A stretch of 18,584 nt of DNA from UBA2279 sp041595875 (GTDB taxonomy: Bacteria > Actinomycetota > Coriobacteriia > Anaerosomatales > Anaerosomataceae): NCBI GenBank assembly GCA_041595875.1, contig JBFHJN010000049.1, positions 1 through 18,584 on the forward strand, in the 5' to 3' direction. The notes below the pieces were generated by a model. It made no database searches. It was not told the origin of the DNA and saw only the letters and a list, made by a program, of their open reading frames with translations. How positions within the stretch are numbered: the first letter of the stretch is position 1; every line of letters starts with the position of its first letter. Of the stretch, positions 11,822-18,259 are shown in pieces. The position numbers and the translations under genes are program-made.

Positions 11822-12304
11822 ATGGCACAGCTATTTGGACTGGCCCGCCTGGGCCGCGACGCGGAAGTTCGATTCACGCAGGCTGGAAAGCCTGTAGCCA
11901 CCCTGGCACTGGCGTTCGATTACGGGAAGAAGGAGAACGGCAAGCGTCCGTCTCAGTGGGTAGACGCAGCGCTTTGGGGTGAGCGAGCCGAAGCTCTGGC
12001 GCCTTACCTCCTCAAAGGCCAGCAGTTGAGCGTGACGGTTGATGACGTGCACATCGAAACCTTCACGAAGAATGACGGAACGCAGGGCCACAAGCTGACC
12101 GGGCGCGTATCAAACATCGAATTCGCAGGGAGCCCACCGCAGCAGAACGGGCAGAGTCAGCCGGCAGCGCAAGCTGCTCCACGCCAGCAAGCTCAGGCGC
12201 AGCAGCCAGCCGCCCGCCAGCAACCGGCGCCGGACTACGACAGCTTCGACGACGACATACCTTTTGCCGACCCCTACCGCGGCGCCCGCTCGCTGCTGAT
12301 CTGA
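11822..12304 (+). CDS. ssb: Single-stranded DNA-binding protein with buried acidic tip
   Basis: Residues 1-103 form an OB fold (AEVRFTQAGKPVATLALAFDYG, WVDAALWGERAEALAPYLLKG, TGRVSNIEF). A Gln/Ala/Pro-rich disordered linker runs from 104 to 138. The conserved tip that recruits SSB partners, DDDIPF, is at 143-148 but is not at the end: 12 more residues (ADPYRGARSLLI) follow. Bacterial SSBs need the Phe at the C-terminus for partner docking, so the tip may be altered in its binding. AAGGAG lies about 6 bases before the ATG. It completes the ERF-YqaJ-SSB recombination set. Confidence 0.93.
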   Translation: MAQLFGLARLGRDAEVRFTQAGKPVATLALAFDYGKKENGKRPSQWVDAALWGERAEALAPYLLKGQQLSVTVDDVHIETFTKNDGTQGHKLTGRVSNIEFAGSPPQQNGQSQPAAQAAPRQQAQAQQPAARQQPAPDYDSFDDDIPFADPYRGARSLLI

Positions 12305-12346
12305 TCCACCCGGGCGCCACGCGCGCCCTCCTCCCCGGTACATCCC

Positions 12347-12574
12347 ATGACATTTTGCAACCTAACCCCAGCGGGCCGGGCGAAAGATGCTGCCTGGCTT
12401 TCACGACTCGTCGCCGAATCAGGCGTACCCATCCGGCAGGTCGAAGGCTTCCGCGAAGTGAAGCCAATTGAGCGCAAGCGGTGGCACGACCCGACGACCG
12501 TACTCAAGCGCCGCCGCGATCCGAAGCGTGAGTTGGCGGCATTCGCCCGCAGGGCACTGGAGCAGATGGCATGA
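12347..12574 (+). CDS. 75-residue basic hypothetical protein
   Basis: Arg/Lys-rich and partly helical: LTPAGRAKDAAWLSRLVAES, then IERKRWHDPTTVLKRRRDPK. The N-terminal part could be a helix-turn-helix-like fold, but no family is clear. No strong ribosome site is visible within 12 bases of the ATG, which lowers confidence in the exact start. It is coupled by ATGA to the 51-residue ORF. Confidence 0.6.
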   Translation: MTFCNLTPAGRAKDAAWLSRLVAESGVPIRQVEGFREVKPIERKRWHDPTTVLKRRRDPKRELAAFARRALEQMA

Positions 12575-12726
12575 GATTTCCCGACGTTCTCGACGCCATC
12601 CGCCACGCGGCGTACCGAGCTGAACTGACTGGCAAGCCGTGGGGCGTCTACGCGCTTGCCCAATACATCGTCGCGCCGCTTGGTGACCTGAGCGAGGCGG
12701 CACTGCTGGAGGTATGCCAGCCATGA
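12571..12726 (+). CDS. 51-residue hypothetical protein
   Basis: This short ORF lies between two neighbours with ATGA overlaps at both ends (start at 12571, stop 12724-12726). The sequence FPDVLDAIRHAAYRAELTGK with WGVYALAQYI looks like a small helical domain. It is not in a recognised family, and the overlaps are the main support. Confidence 0.6.
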   Translation: MRFPDVLDAIRHAAYRAELTGKPWGVYALAQYIVAPLGDLSEAALLEVCQP

Positions 12727-13001
12727 GCTGCATCGTGACCCTCTATTCCATCGACAACCGAGTGTCGCGGCCAGTAGTTCGCGGCACTGAGCCCCGGCGC
12801 CCTTCCGACTGGAACGCCAGCGCATGGTTCGTTTTGCCGAACGGCGAGAAGCACACGCACAGCGCGACGGCCCGCGGCGAAACAGTCAGCGGCCTCGTCG
12901 CCTACATGGGCGCCCTGATCGACAGCCTGATCGCTGACCACGGCAACCAGGTATCTAGCGCCGGCTGGACGGCCACGACGCACGGGAGGCGAAAAAAATG
13001 A
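12723..13001 (+). CDS. 92-residue hypothetical protein
   Basis: ATG 12723 is chosen for the ATGA overlap with the previous gene; another Met three codons upstream is less likely. The protein is mixed alpha/beta (SCIVTLYSIDN, SAWFVLPNGEKHTHSATARG, SGLVAYMGALIDSLIADHG) and ends in a basic GRRKK. No family is recognised. GGAGG near 12710 is the ribosome site. Confidence 0.65.
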   Translation: MSCIVTLYSIDNRVSRPVVRGTEPRRPSDWNASAWFVLPNGEKHTHSATARGETVSGLVAYMGALIDSLIADHGNQVSSAGWTATTHGRRKK

Positions 13002-13645
13002 GCCCGCTCGCCGGCAGGAGGCGCACGGAATACCGGCACTGGACGCCGGCAGAGGACGCAACTCTGACGGAGCTGTACGCCACCAAGCCAATCACCGAGA
13101 TAGCAGCCATGATGGGGCGCGGCACCGGCTCGATACACAACCGCGTGTCGAAGCTCGGACTGACCCGCCCTGATGAGTTCAAGGAAATCACCGGCTGCGG
13201 CAGGTTCAAGCCCGGCCACCAGACGTGGAACTCTGGCCGCAAAGGCTGGCAGGCAGGAGGCCGCGCCAAGGACACACAGTTCAAGTTAGGCCATCGCCCA
13301 TCGAACACCTGGCGCCCCATCGGAGCGGAGCGTACCGACAAGGGCGGCATCCTCTACCGCAAGGTGGCGGACACCGGAAACAAGCGCACCGATTGGCGCC
13401 CGGTCCACGTGATGTTGTGGGAAGAGCACAACGGCCCCGTGCCGGCTGGGCATTTCCTCGTCTTCAAGGACAGGAGCCCCGCCAACATCTCCATCGACAA
13501 CCTCGAGCTGGTCACCCGCGCAGAGAACATGCGCCGCAACTCAATAGACCGCTATCCGCCCGAGTATCGCCAGGCAGCCATAACGCTTGGCTGGTTCAAG
13601 CGGAAGCTCAACAAACTGGAACAGCACAATGAACAACCTCACTGA
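12998..13645 (+). CDS. HNH endonuclease with N-terminal HTH
   Basis: The 215-residue protein starts with a SANT/Myb-like helix-turn-helix at about residues 13-55 (HWTPAEDATLTELYATK, ITEIAAMMGRGTGSIHNRVS). A Gly/Lys-rich joint follows at 70-105 (FKPGHQTWNSGRKGW). The HNH_3-like nuclease region is at about 135-180 (VHVMLWEEHNGPVPAGHFLV, then FKD, then ISIDNLELVTRAENMRRN). In this family the usual central His is replaced within FKD while the other residues are kept. Such free-standing HNH proteins occur in many phages as homing-type mobile genes or packaging-related nucleases; which applies here is not known. Confidence 0.88.
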   Translation: MSPLAGRRRTEYRHWTPAEDATLTELYATKPITEIAAMMGRGTGSIHNRVSKLGLTRPDEFKEITGCGRFKPGHQTWNSGRKGWQAGGRAKDTQFKLGHRPSNTWRPIGAERTDKGGILYRKVADTGNKRTDWRPVHVMLWEEHNGPVPAGHFLVFKDRSPANISIDNLELVTRAENMRRNSIDRYPPEYRQAAITLGWFKRKLNKLEQHNEQPH

Positions 13646-13868
13646 TCTGCGCGCCATCCTCGGCAAGACGATGGAGGGCGTGCTAGCCGGCACCTACTCG
13701 ATTGAACAAGCAAAGGCTGTTGCCCAGGTCGCGGCCGAAGTGAATGCCACAGCGCGCCTTGAGGTGGACATGGCCCGCGCTACCGATGGTGACTTCCGAG
13801 GCTCTGGCTTCATTGACGTCGAGCCGCGCATTGCGCCGCGTGAGCCGCTACGGAGGATTGCTCCGTGA
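13629..13868 (+). CDS. 79-residue hypothetical protein
   Basis: ATG 13629 starts inside the end of the HNH gene (17-base overlap). The sequence begins NNLTDLRAILGKTMEGVLAG, with TYSIEQAKAVAQVAAEVNAT, a short helical phage protein pattern I have seen next to other phage accessory genes, but no function is known. The last 20 residues are Pro/Arg-rich. Its stop overlaps the next GTG. Confidence 0.7.
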   Translation: MNNLTDLRAILGKTMEGVLAGTYSIEQAKAVAQVAAEVNATARLEVDMARATDGDFRGSGFIDVEPRIAPREPLRRIAP

Positions 13869-14086
13869 CCGAGCTATCCGACACCGCCAAGGCCATCTGC
13901 GCCAAGCACTACAACTTCAAGTCCCGCAGCAGCTGCAACGCCTGCCCACTCCAGCCGGAGTGCCACAAGCCAGCCGCCACCCTGACACAGGAATCGATGG
14001 ACGAGTGGCGCGGGCGAGTGAACCGACTGGCCCTTCCCCACGGCGAGGCCGAATGCCTTGCGGTGCAGGAGTCGCTACCGCTGTGA
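13865..14086 (+). CDS. 73-residue Cys-rich protein, GTG start
   Basis: GTG 13865 overlaps the previous stop (GTGA). Four Cys lie at residues 12, 24, 27 and 33 in the pattern IC-x11-SCNACPLQPEC, consistent with a small zinc or iron-sulfur site. The remainder is helical (MDEWRGRVNRLALPHGE). Family not identified. Confidence 0.68.
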   Translation: MTELSDTAKAICAKHYNFKSRSSCNACPLQPECHKPAATLTQESMDEWRGRVNRLALPHGEAECLAVQESLPL

Positions 14087-14217
14087 ACGCACCAATCTTC
14101 TGCCGCACGGACGGCAAGCGGATCGGCCAATGCGCCTGTTTCCGCTGCCGCCCACCAACACAGGACAAAGGACATGACACAGAGCGAACTGAAAGAACTG
14201 ACGAACCTCGGCGCTGA
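14083..14217 (+). CDS. 44-residue zinc-ribbon-like protein, GTG start
   Basis: GTG 14083 overlaps the previous stop (GTGA). The N-terminal half is FCRTDGKRIGQCACFRCRPP, with a C-x9-CxC-x2-C arrangement like a compact zinc ribbon; the rest is charged and hydrophilic. Its tail overlaps the next gene by 44 bases in another frame, which is long for this genome, so the true end is as read but expression is not certain. Confidence 0.5.
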   Translation: MNAPIFCRTDGKRIGQCACFRCRPPTQDKGHDTERTERTDEPRR

Positions 14218-15043
14218 GCTGGGGGCTGCGAAGGCAGAGAACGAGAGGCTGCGCGGGTTGCTGCGTGAGGCATTCGACTCCCTTTGCGATGGTCTTGAAG
14301 ACGGTCCACAAGAGGCGCAGTGGAGTTTGCGCGACCGCGCACTGGCATTCCGAATCAAAGACGCCCTATCCAATCAGGCCGAGCCCACCGACACCTACAC
14401 CGCCGTCGACATGGCCACAGCCGCAGCGCAGGGGTTCAGGGATGGGCAGGCGGCAGTAGAGCAAGCTGCGGCGCAGGATGACGGTCGCTCAGCGTTTCAG
14501 GCCTATCTGAATGAATGCGCCGCTTATGACTTCGTGCCTTCCATAGCCGGCGCCTTTCACTTTGCCTGGCAAGCCAGCCCCGAGCAGCCGATTCGTATGC
14601 CGCCATCGCCTTACACGCCAGACGTTGAGCCTGAATCCATGACTGATTACGAGCGAGGCGAGGCGCAAGGCCGCTGCGATATGTGGGCGATGGTGAAGGA
14701 GCTTAATGCAGCACGCCCCGCGCAGACCGAGCAGCAGCCGGTGGGCTGGATCAATGAGGACGAACTGCCAGAGAACTACCCATACGACGCCATGTTTCCT
14801 TTCTCTAGGGTTGACGTGGTACGCATGTTCCCGGTTTACACCCCCATCGCGCAGACCGCCCCGCAAGGCAAGTTCCGCATGGGCGACCTCGTGAAGAAGT
14901 CCACCGGCAGCGAGTGGGAAGGCCGCGTGGTTGGCTGGTACTCGACCGAGCAGACCAAGGAGGGCTACGCAGTCGAGAGCAGCGCGCATCGCAACAGCGT
15001 GCAGATTCACCCCGCCAAGGCGCTGGAGGCAGTGGATGGCTAG
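14174..15043 (+). CDS. Phage protein ending in a DfrB (R67-type) dihydrofolate reductase-like domain
   Basis: The 289-residue protein has a coiled-coil start (about residues 5-45), a helical middle with a repeated short motif (GFRDGQAAVE, GEAQGRCDMWAMV), and from residue 234 an ungapped match to plasmid R67 DHFR (compared from memory, about 32 of 55 identical). Landmarks: MGD, KK at 241-242 (R67 Lys32), Trp248 (Trp38), GWY at 254-256, GYAVES, His272 (His62), and VQIH at 276-279 where R67 has VQIY. So Lys32, Gln67 and Ile68 are kept and Tyr69 is His. R67 enzymes work as tetramers with one central active pore and are insensitive to trimethoprim. An SH3-like structural role without catalysis is possible. 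Confidence 0.72.
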   Translation: MTQSELKELTNLGAELGAAKAENERLRGLLREAFDSLCDGLEDGPQEAQWSLRDRALAFRIKDALSNQAEPTDTYTAVDMATAAAQGFRDGQAAVEQAAAQDDGRSAFQAYLNECAAYDFVPSIAGAFHFAWQASPEQPIRMPPSPYTPDVEPESMTDYERGEAQGRCDMWAMVKELNAARPAQTEQQPVGWINEDELPENYPYDAMFPFSRVDVVRMFPVYTPIAQTAPQGKFRMGDLVKKSTGSEWEGRVVGWYSTEQTKEGYAVESSAHRNSVQIHPAKALEAVDG

Positions 15044-15119
15044 CGCAGACACCCGCCCCACCCCCTAACCCCACCCAAACACACAGCCTGCCGGCGAGAG
15101 TCGGCGGGGAGGTAGACCT

Positions 15120-15620
15120 ATGTCCATGTCAGGACACCAATCACCCGTCATGGGCACCGATGAATGGCTGACGCCGCCGGAGATCCTGGCCGCGCTTGGG
15201 CCGTTCGACCTTGACCCCTGCTCGCCGCACGAATCGCGCCGCCCATGGCCGACCGCTGCCAAGCACTACTGCAAGGAGGAAGACGGCCTTTCGCAAGAAT
15301 GGCAGGGCCGCGTGTGGATGAATCCGCCATTTGGCCGCGAGGCAACCAAGTGGATGCGCAAGCTGGCCGCTCACGGCAATGGCATTGCGCTGATACCGGC
15401 GCGCACTGAGACGGCCATGTTCTTCGAGTCGGTATGGGGCGCAGCTGATGCCGTCCTGTTCCTGCAAGGCCGCCCGCATTTCCACCGCGTAGACGGCAGC
15501 CGGGCAGCGTTCAACTCCGGCGCGCCGATCTGCCTAGTCGCCTACGGGCTGGCAAATGTCGCTGCCCTGGAGCGCTCAGGGCTCGGGCACGTAACCATTG
15601 TTCAAAGGAGAGCTGCATGA
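15120..15620 (+). CDS. Phage DNA N6-adenine methyltransferase
   Basis: The 166-residue protein starts with the typical DEWLTPPEIL, FDLDPC at 29-34 (first glycine-loop substitute) and the catalytic motif NPPF at 68-71 (VWMNPPFG). The IALIPARTETAMFF segment follows at 89-102. This is the phage DNA N-6-adenine methyltransferase family, shorter than Dam and lacking a target recognition domain. It could protect phage DNA from restriction or mark it for packaging or regulation. The ATG is preceded by GGGAGG. It is coupled by ATGA to the next gene. Confidence 0.92.
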   Translation: MSMSGHQSPVMGTDEWLTPPEILAALGPFDLDPCSPHESRRPWPTAAKHYCKEEDGLSQEWQGRVWMNPPFGREATKWMRKLAAHGNGIALIPARTETAMFFESVWGAADAVLFLQGRPHFHRVDGSRAAFNSGAPICLVAYGLANVAALERSGLGHVTIVQRRAA

Positions 15621-15943
15621 AACTGGTCATTCTGGAAAGCCCGTTCGCCGGCGACGTTGATGCAAACATCGAATACGCCCGAGCTTGCGTCAGAGACTCC
15701 CTGTTGCGCGGCGAGGCGCCGATCGCTTCGCACCTGCTCTACACCCAGCCAGGCGTGCTGAATGACGACGTTCCGGAAGAGCGAGCGCAAGGGATTGATG
15801 CCGGCCTGGCCTGGCGCGCCGTAGCCCATGCGTCAGCCGTCTACACCGATCGCGGAATCAGCAAGGGCATGGAATACGGCATCGCTGCAGCTCAGGCTGC
15901 TGGAGTGCCGATTGAGTACCGGACGCTGAGCGGCGCCGCCTAA
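15617..15943 (+). CDS. Nucleoside deoxyribosyltransferase/SLOG-like nucleotide-binding protein (DUF7768-type)
   Basis: The 108-residue protein starts KLVILESPFAGD and continues with NIEYARACVRDSLLRGEAPI, ASHLLYTQPG, a central GLAWRAVAHASAVYTDRG and GMEYGIAAAQAAGVPIEYRTL. It is a Rossmann-like fold of the type in DUF4406/DUF7768 proteins, related to nucleoside 2-deoxyribosyltransferases and to SLOG nucleotide-sensing domains. The YTDRGISKGM segment is where the ligand-binding Gly/Ser loop sits. The substrate is not known. It follows the methyltransferase with ATGA overlap. Confidence 0.78.
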   Translation: MKLVILESPFAGDVDANIEYARACVRDSLLRGEAPIASHLLYTQPGVLNDDVPEERAQGIDAGLAWRAVAHASAVYTDRGISKGMEYGIAAAQAAGVPIEYRTLSGAA

Positions 15944-15967
15944 CCCCACACGCAGCAGGAGATAGAC

Positions 15968-16684
15968 ATGCCCGAACTCATCAAGCGGTTCGCCAAGAAC
16001 ACGGCGGGCCGGGACTTTGCCGTGGGCGACATTCACGGATGCTTTACGAAGCTGCAGCAGGCGCTGGACGGGATCGGCTTTGACCCGTCAGTCGATCGTC
16101 TATTCTCGGTCGGCGATCTGGTAGACCGAGGGCCGGAATGCGAGATGGCGCTGGAGTGGCTGGCCAAGCCTTGGTTCCACCCGGTGCGCGGCAACCACGA
16201 CGACTACGTGTGCCGGTATGACAGCTGCGAGCTGGGCAACTGGCTTATCAACGGCGGCGGCTGGTTCCTCTCGCTCAACAGCGACGAGCAGGCAGAGTAC
16301 GCCGTCCAGTTCCGCGAGCTGCCAATCGCCATTGAACTGGAGACGGACTCCGGGCGGGTTGGCATTGTGCACGCTGATTGTCCATTCCCGACATGGGAGC
16401 AGACAGTCACCGAGCTGACAGAGCCGGAGTCACCGAAGCGCCTGAAGCTGGTCAAGAACAGCTGCATGTGGTCGCGCACTCGAATCGAGATGGTCGACAC
16501 CAGCGGGATACCGGACCTGCTCGCGCTCGTGGTAGGCCATACGCCGCTGCGCACGCCGGCAATCCTCGGCAACGTCGTTCACATCGACACTGTCGGCTGG
16601 CGGGATGAAGGCTATTTCACGCTGATGGACTTGAGCACGCTGCCTGCAGTCATCGAAGCAGCCGGCGTAACGGTGAGGGGGTGA
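15968..16684 (+). CDS. Lambda-type metallophosphoesterase (serine/threonine protein phosphatase)
   Basis: The 238-residue length and motifs match lambda phosphatase (NinI): GDIHG at 20-24, GDLVDRG at 49-55, GNHD at 75-78, His135 in VHADCPFPTW, GHTP at 190-193 and HIDT at 205-208. These ligate two metals, usually Mn, and carry out phosphomonoester hydrolysis of protein or nucleotide substrates. AGGAGATA precedes the ATG. In lambda the gene is in the nin region of the leftward-to-late operon; here it is in the opposite early operon, next to int. The substrate in the host is not known. Confidence 0.94.
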   Translation: MPELIKRFAKNTAGRDFAVGDIHGCFTKLQQALDGIGFDPSVDRLFSVGDLVDRGPECEMALEWLAKPWFHPVRGNHDDYVCRYDSCELGNWLINGGGWFLSLNSDEQAEYAVQFRELPIAIELETDSGRVGIVHADCPFPTWEQTVTELTEPESPKRLKLVKNSCMWSRTRIEMVDTSGIPDLLALVVGHTPLRTPAILGNVVHIDTVGWRDEGYFTLMDLSTLPAVIEAAGVTVRG

Positions 16685-16687
16685 GGG

Positions 16688-17035
16688 ATGGGCGCAGAGA
16701 AACTAGAGAATCTGCCGGAGTGGTTCCCCGACAAGGTGACTGAGCAGCAGATGGCCATGATACTTGGCACAACCGATCGAGCCCTAGAAGGCAGGCGAAG
16801 CCGAAACCAGATACCCGAAGGCGTCTGGAATCGCATCAATGGACGAATCTACTACAGCCGATCAAGGTACGAAGAATGGCAAGAAAGCCTATGGCACTGC
16901 CCACCGGAGTTGAGCTACGCAACGATACGATCCGCATCAGATTCAGCTGGAACGGAAAGCGCTGCTCAGAAACCCTCGCCCTCCCCCCGACGCAAGCGGG
17001 CATTGCCGCTGCATCCCGTCTACGCGATCAAGTAG
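16688..17035 (+). CDS. Excisionase-like HTH protein overlapping int
   Basis: The 115-residue ORF begins with an MerR/excisionase-like winged helix at about residues 8-60 (VTEQQMAMILGTTDRALEGR, NQIPEGVWNRINGRIYYSRS) and a basic/aromatic end EEWQESL. The following 45 residues are Ser/Pro/Arg-rich and overlap the start of int by 160 bases in another frame, so the folded part ends about where int starts. Position, size and HTH point to a recombination directionality factor (Xis) for the adjacent integrase. I am not certain of the family name. Confidence 0.7.
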   Translation: MGAEKLENLPEWFPDKVTEQQMAMILGTTDRALEGRRSRNQIPEGVWNRINGRIYYSRSRYEEWQESLWHCPPELSYATIRSASDSAGTESAAQKPSPSPRRKRALPLHPVYAIK

Positions 17036-18057
17036 TCCAGCAGATCAAGCACGGCATCTTCGACGAGCGGAAGTATGCCGAGCTCTTCCCCGGCTCGCCG
17101 AACGCTATTTCCAGCGTCTCGCGCGGGTTCGGGCAGTACGCCCAAGTCTGGCTCGACAGTCGATCGATATCAGAAGGGACGCGCGACAACTACAAGTCGG
17201 TGCTTAACATCTGGTGGATGCCGTATCTGGCCACAACCCCGCTACCCAACCTGACGACTGCCTTCATGCGCGAGCTCGTCGTCCAGATCCCCTGGACCTC
17301 GGACGGCGTGAAGGCGAACGCCATGAACAAGCTGAGCACCATACTCGAGTCGGCGGTTTCGGACAGGCTCCTGGCAGAGAACCCGATTCAGGCGCTGGAC
17401 ATACCGACGAGGACGGAAGCGAAAGTTGACCCGTTCACGCAGGATGAGGCAGACCGGATCATTGCGAAGCTCTACGAAACGGAGCACTGGCCCAGCCAGA
17501 TATACGCAGCCTTCTTTGAGTTCGCTTTCTACACCGGAATGCGGTTAGGAGAGATCGCCGCTCTTCGCTGGGAAGAGGTCGACTTGAAGAGACGTACGGT
17601 CCACGTCTGCAGGTCCGTAGCAAAGAAGAAGGTCGTCGAGAGAACGAAGACCAAGAAGGATAGGTTTGTGCTGCTGAATGACCGGGCAGTTCATGCCCTT
17701 TTGTTCGCCAAGCAGTACGCCGAGCGGCGCGCGTCCGGCAGCGGCCGGCTGACCGATTTCCCGTTTTGCTTCCCGCCCAGCAAGAGCTCACAGTTCATTC
17801 AGCAGACGAGTGACCTGCATCATCAGTGGCGCCCGACGCTGAAGGCGCTGGGTATTCGCTACCGACCTCCGTACAATGCGCGCCACACTTACGCAACCAT
17901 GTGCCTGATGGCCGGAATGACGCCGGCATTCATCGCCAAGCAGCTCGGCCATTCGATACAGATTCTGCTGTCTCGGTATGCCCGCTGGATCGACGGCGAA
18001 GGCGATTGGGCTGAGATGCGCAAATTACAGTTTGCCCCAAAAGTGCCCCAAGCGTAG
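16876..18057 (+). CDS. int: Tyrosine-family phage integrase
   Basis: The 393-residue protein has a DUF3596-like arm-binding domain at about 8-35 (VELRNDTIRIRFSW), a core-binding domain at about 80-175 and a catalytic domain at about 185-375. Catalytic residues seen are Arg223 in TGMRLGE, Lys260 in the TKTKKDR loop, Arg336 in YNARHTYAT (the usual HxxR His is Tyr333 here, common in this subgroup), His359 in QLGHS and nucleophile Tyr368 in SRYARW. It integrates and excises the prophage. The ATG lies inside the excisionase-like ORF. The last codons include TGCCCCAA repeats that may be arm sites. Confidence 0.95.
   Translation: MARKPMALPTGVELRNDTIRIRFSWNGKRCSETLALPPTQAGIAAASRLRDQVVQQIKHGIFDERKYAELFPGSPNAISSVSRGFGQYAQVWLDSRSISEGTRDNYKSVLNIWWMPYLATTPLPNLTTAFMRELVVQIPWTSDGVKANAMNKLSTILESAVSDRLLAENPIQALDIPTRTEAKVDPFTQDEADRIIAKLYETEHWPSQIYAAFFEFAFYTGMRLGEIAALRWEEVDLKRRTVHVCRSVAKKKVVERTKTKKDRFVLLNDRAVHALLFAKQYAERRASGSGRLTDFPFCFPPSKSSQFIQQTSDLHHQWRPTLKALGIRYRPPYNARHTYATMCLMAGMTPAFIAKQLGHSIQILLSRYARWIDGEGDWAEMRKLQFAPKVPQA
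18031..18051. repeat. TGCCCCAA direct repeats at the end of int (candidate arm sites)
   Basis: TGCCCCAA occurs at 18033-18040 and 18044-18051, both inside the last codons of int. The same word recurs twice downstream at 18203 and 18215 with nearly the same spacing (11 and 12 bases). Paired direct repeats flanking an int gene are the usual look of integrase arm-type sites. Confidence 0.6.
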
Positions 18058-18202
18058 CACCACACCTCTGAAACCCGCGAGATAAAGCCTCTTGATTTCT
18101 ACCGCCAACATCACCATGCAGTTCTAATGGGGGTTTTGGCGGGGTAAACTCCCTGTATTTACTGGGCTGCAAGCCCTCACTGGCCCTCGAAAAACCGTAC
18201 TC
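18058..18202. other. Putative attachment region downstream of int
   Basis: The 145 bases between the two pairs of TGCCCCAA repeats hold no gene. Seen inside are a perfect CCGCCAA (18102-18108) / TTGGCGG (18136-18142) inverted repeat with 27 bases between, and a GGGCT-GCA-AGCCC hairpin (18164-18176). The recombination core cannot be named without the other prophage end or an empty site. Confidence 0.45.
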
Positions 18203-18237
18203 TGCCCCAAAAATTGCCCCAAGATTTGGCCCAAATC
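18203..18237. repeat. Second TGCCCCAA pair and adjacent palindrome
   Basis: TGCCCCAA at 18203-18210 and 18215-18222, then the palindrome GATTTGG-C-CCAAATC at 18223-18237, which contains a TGGCCCAA variant. These are a candidate second arm-site cluster, or an operator for the SLOG gene that starts 22 bases later. Confidence 0.55.
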
Positions 18238-18259
18238 AGCAGCGCATAACGGAGCTCAG

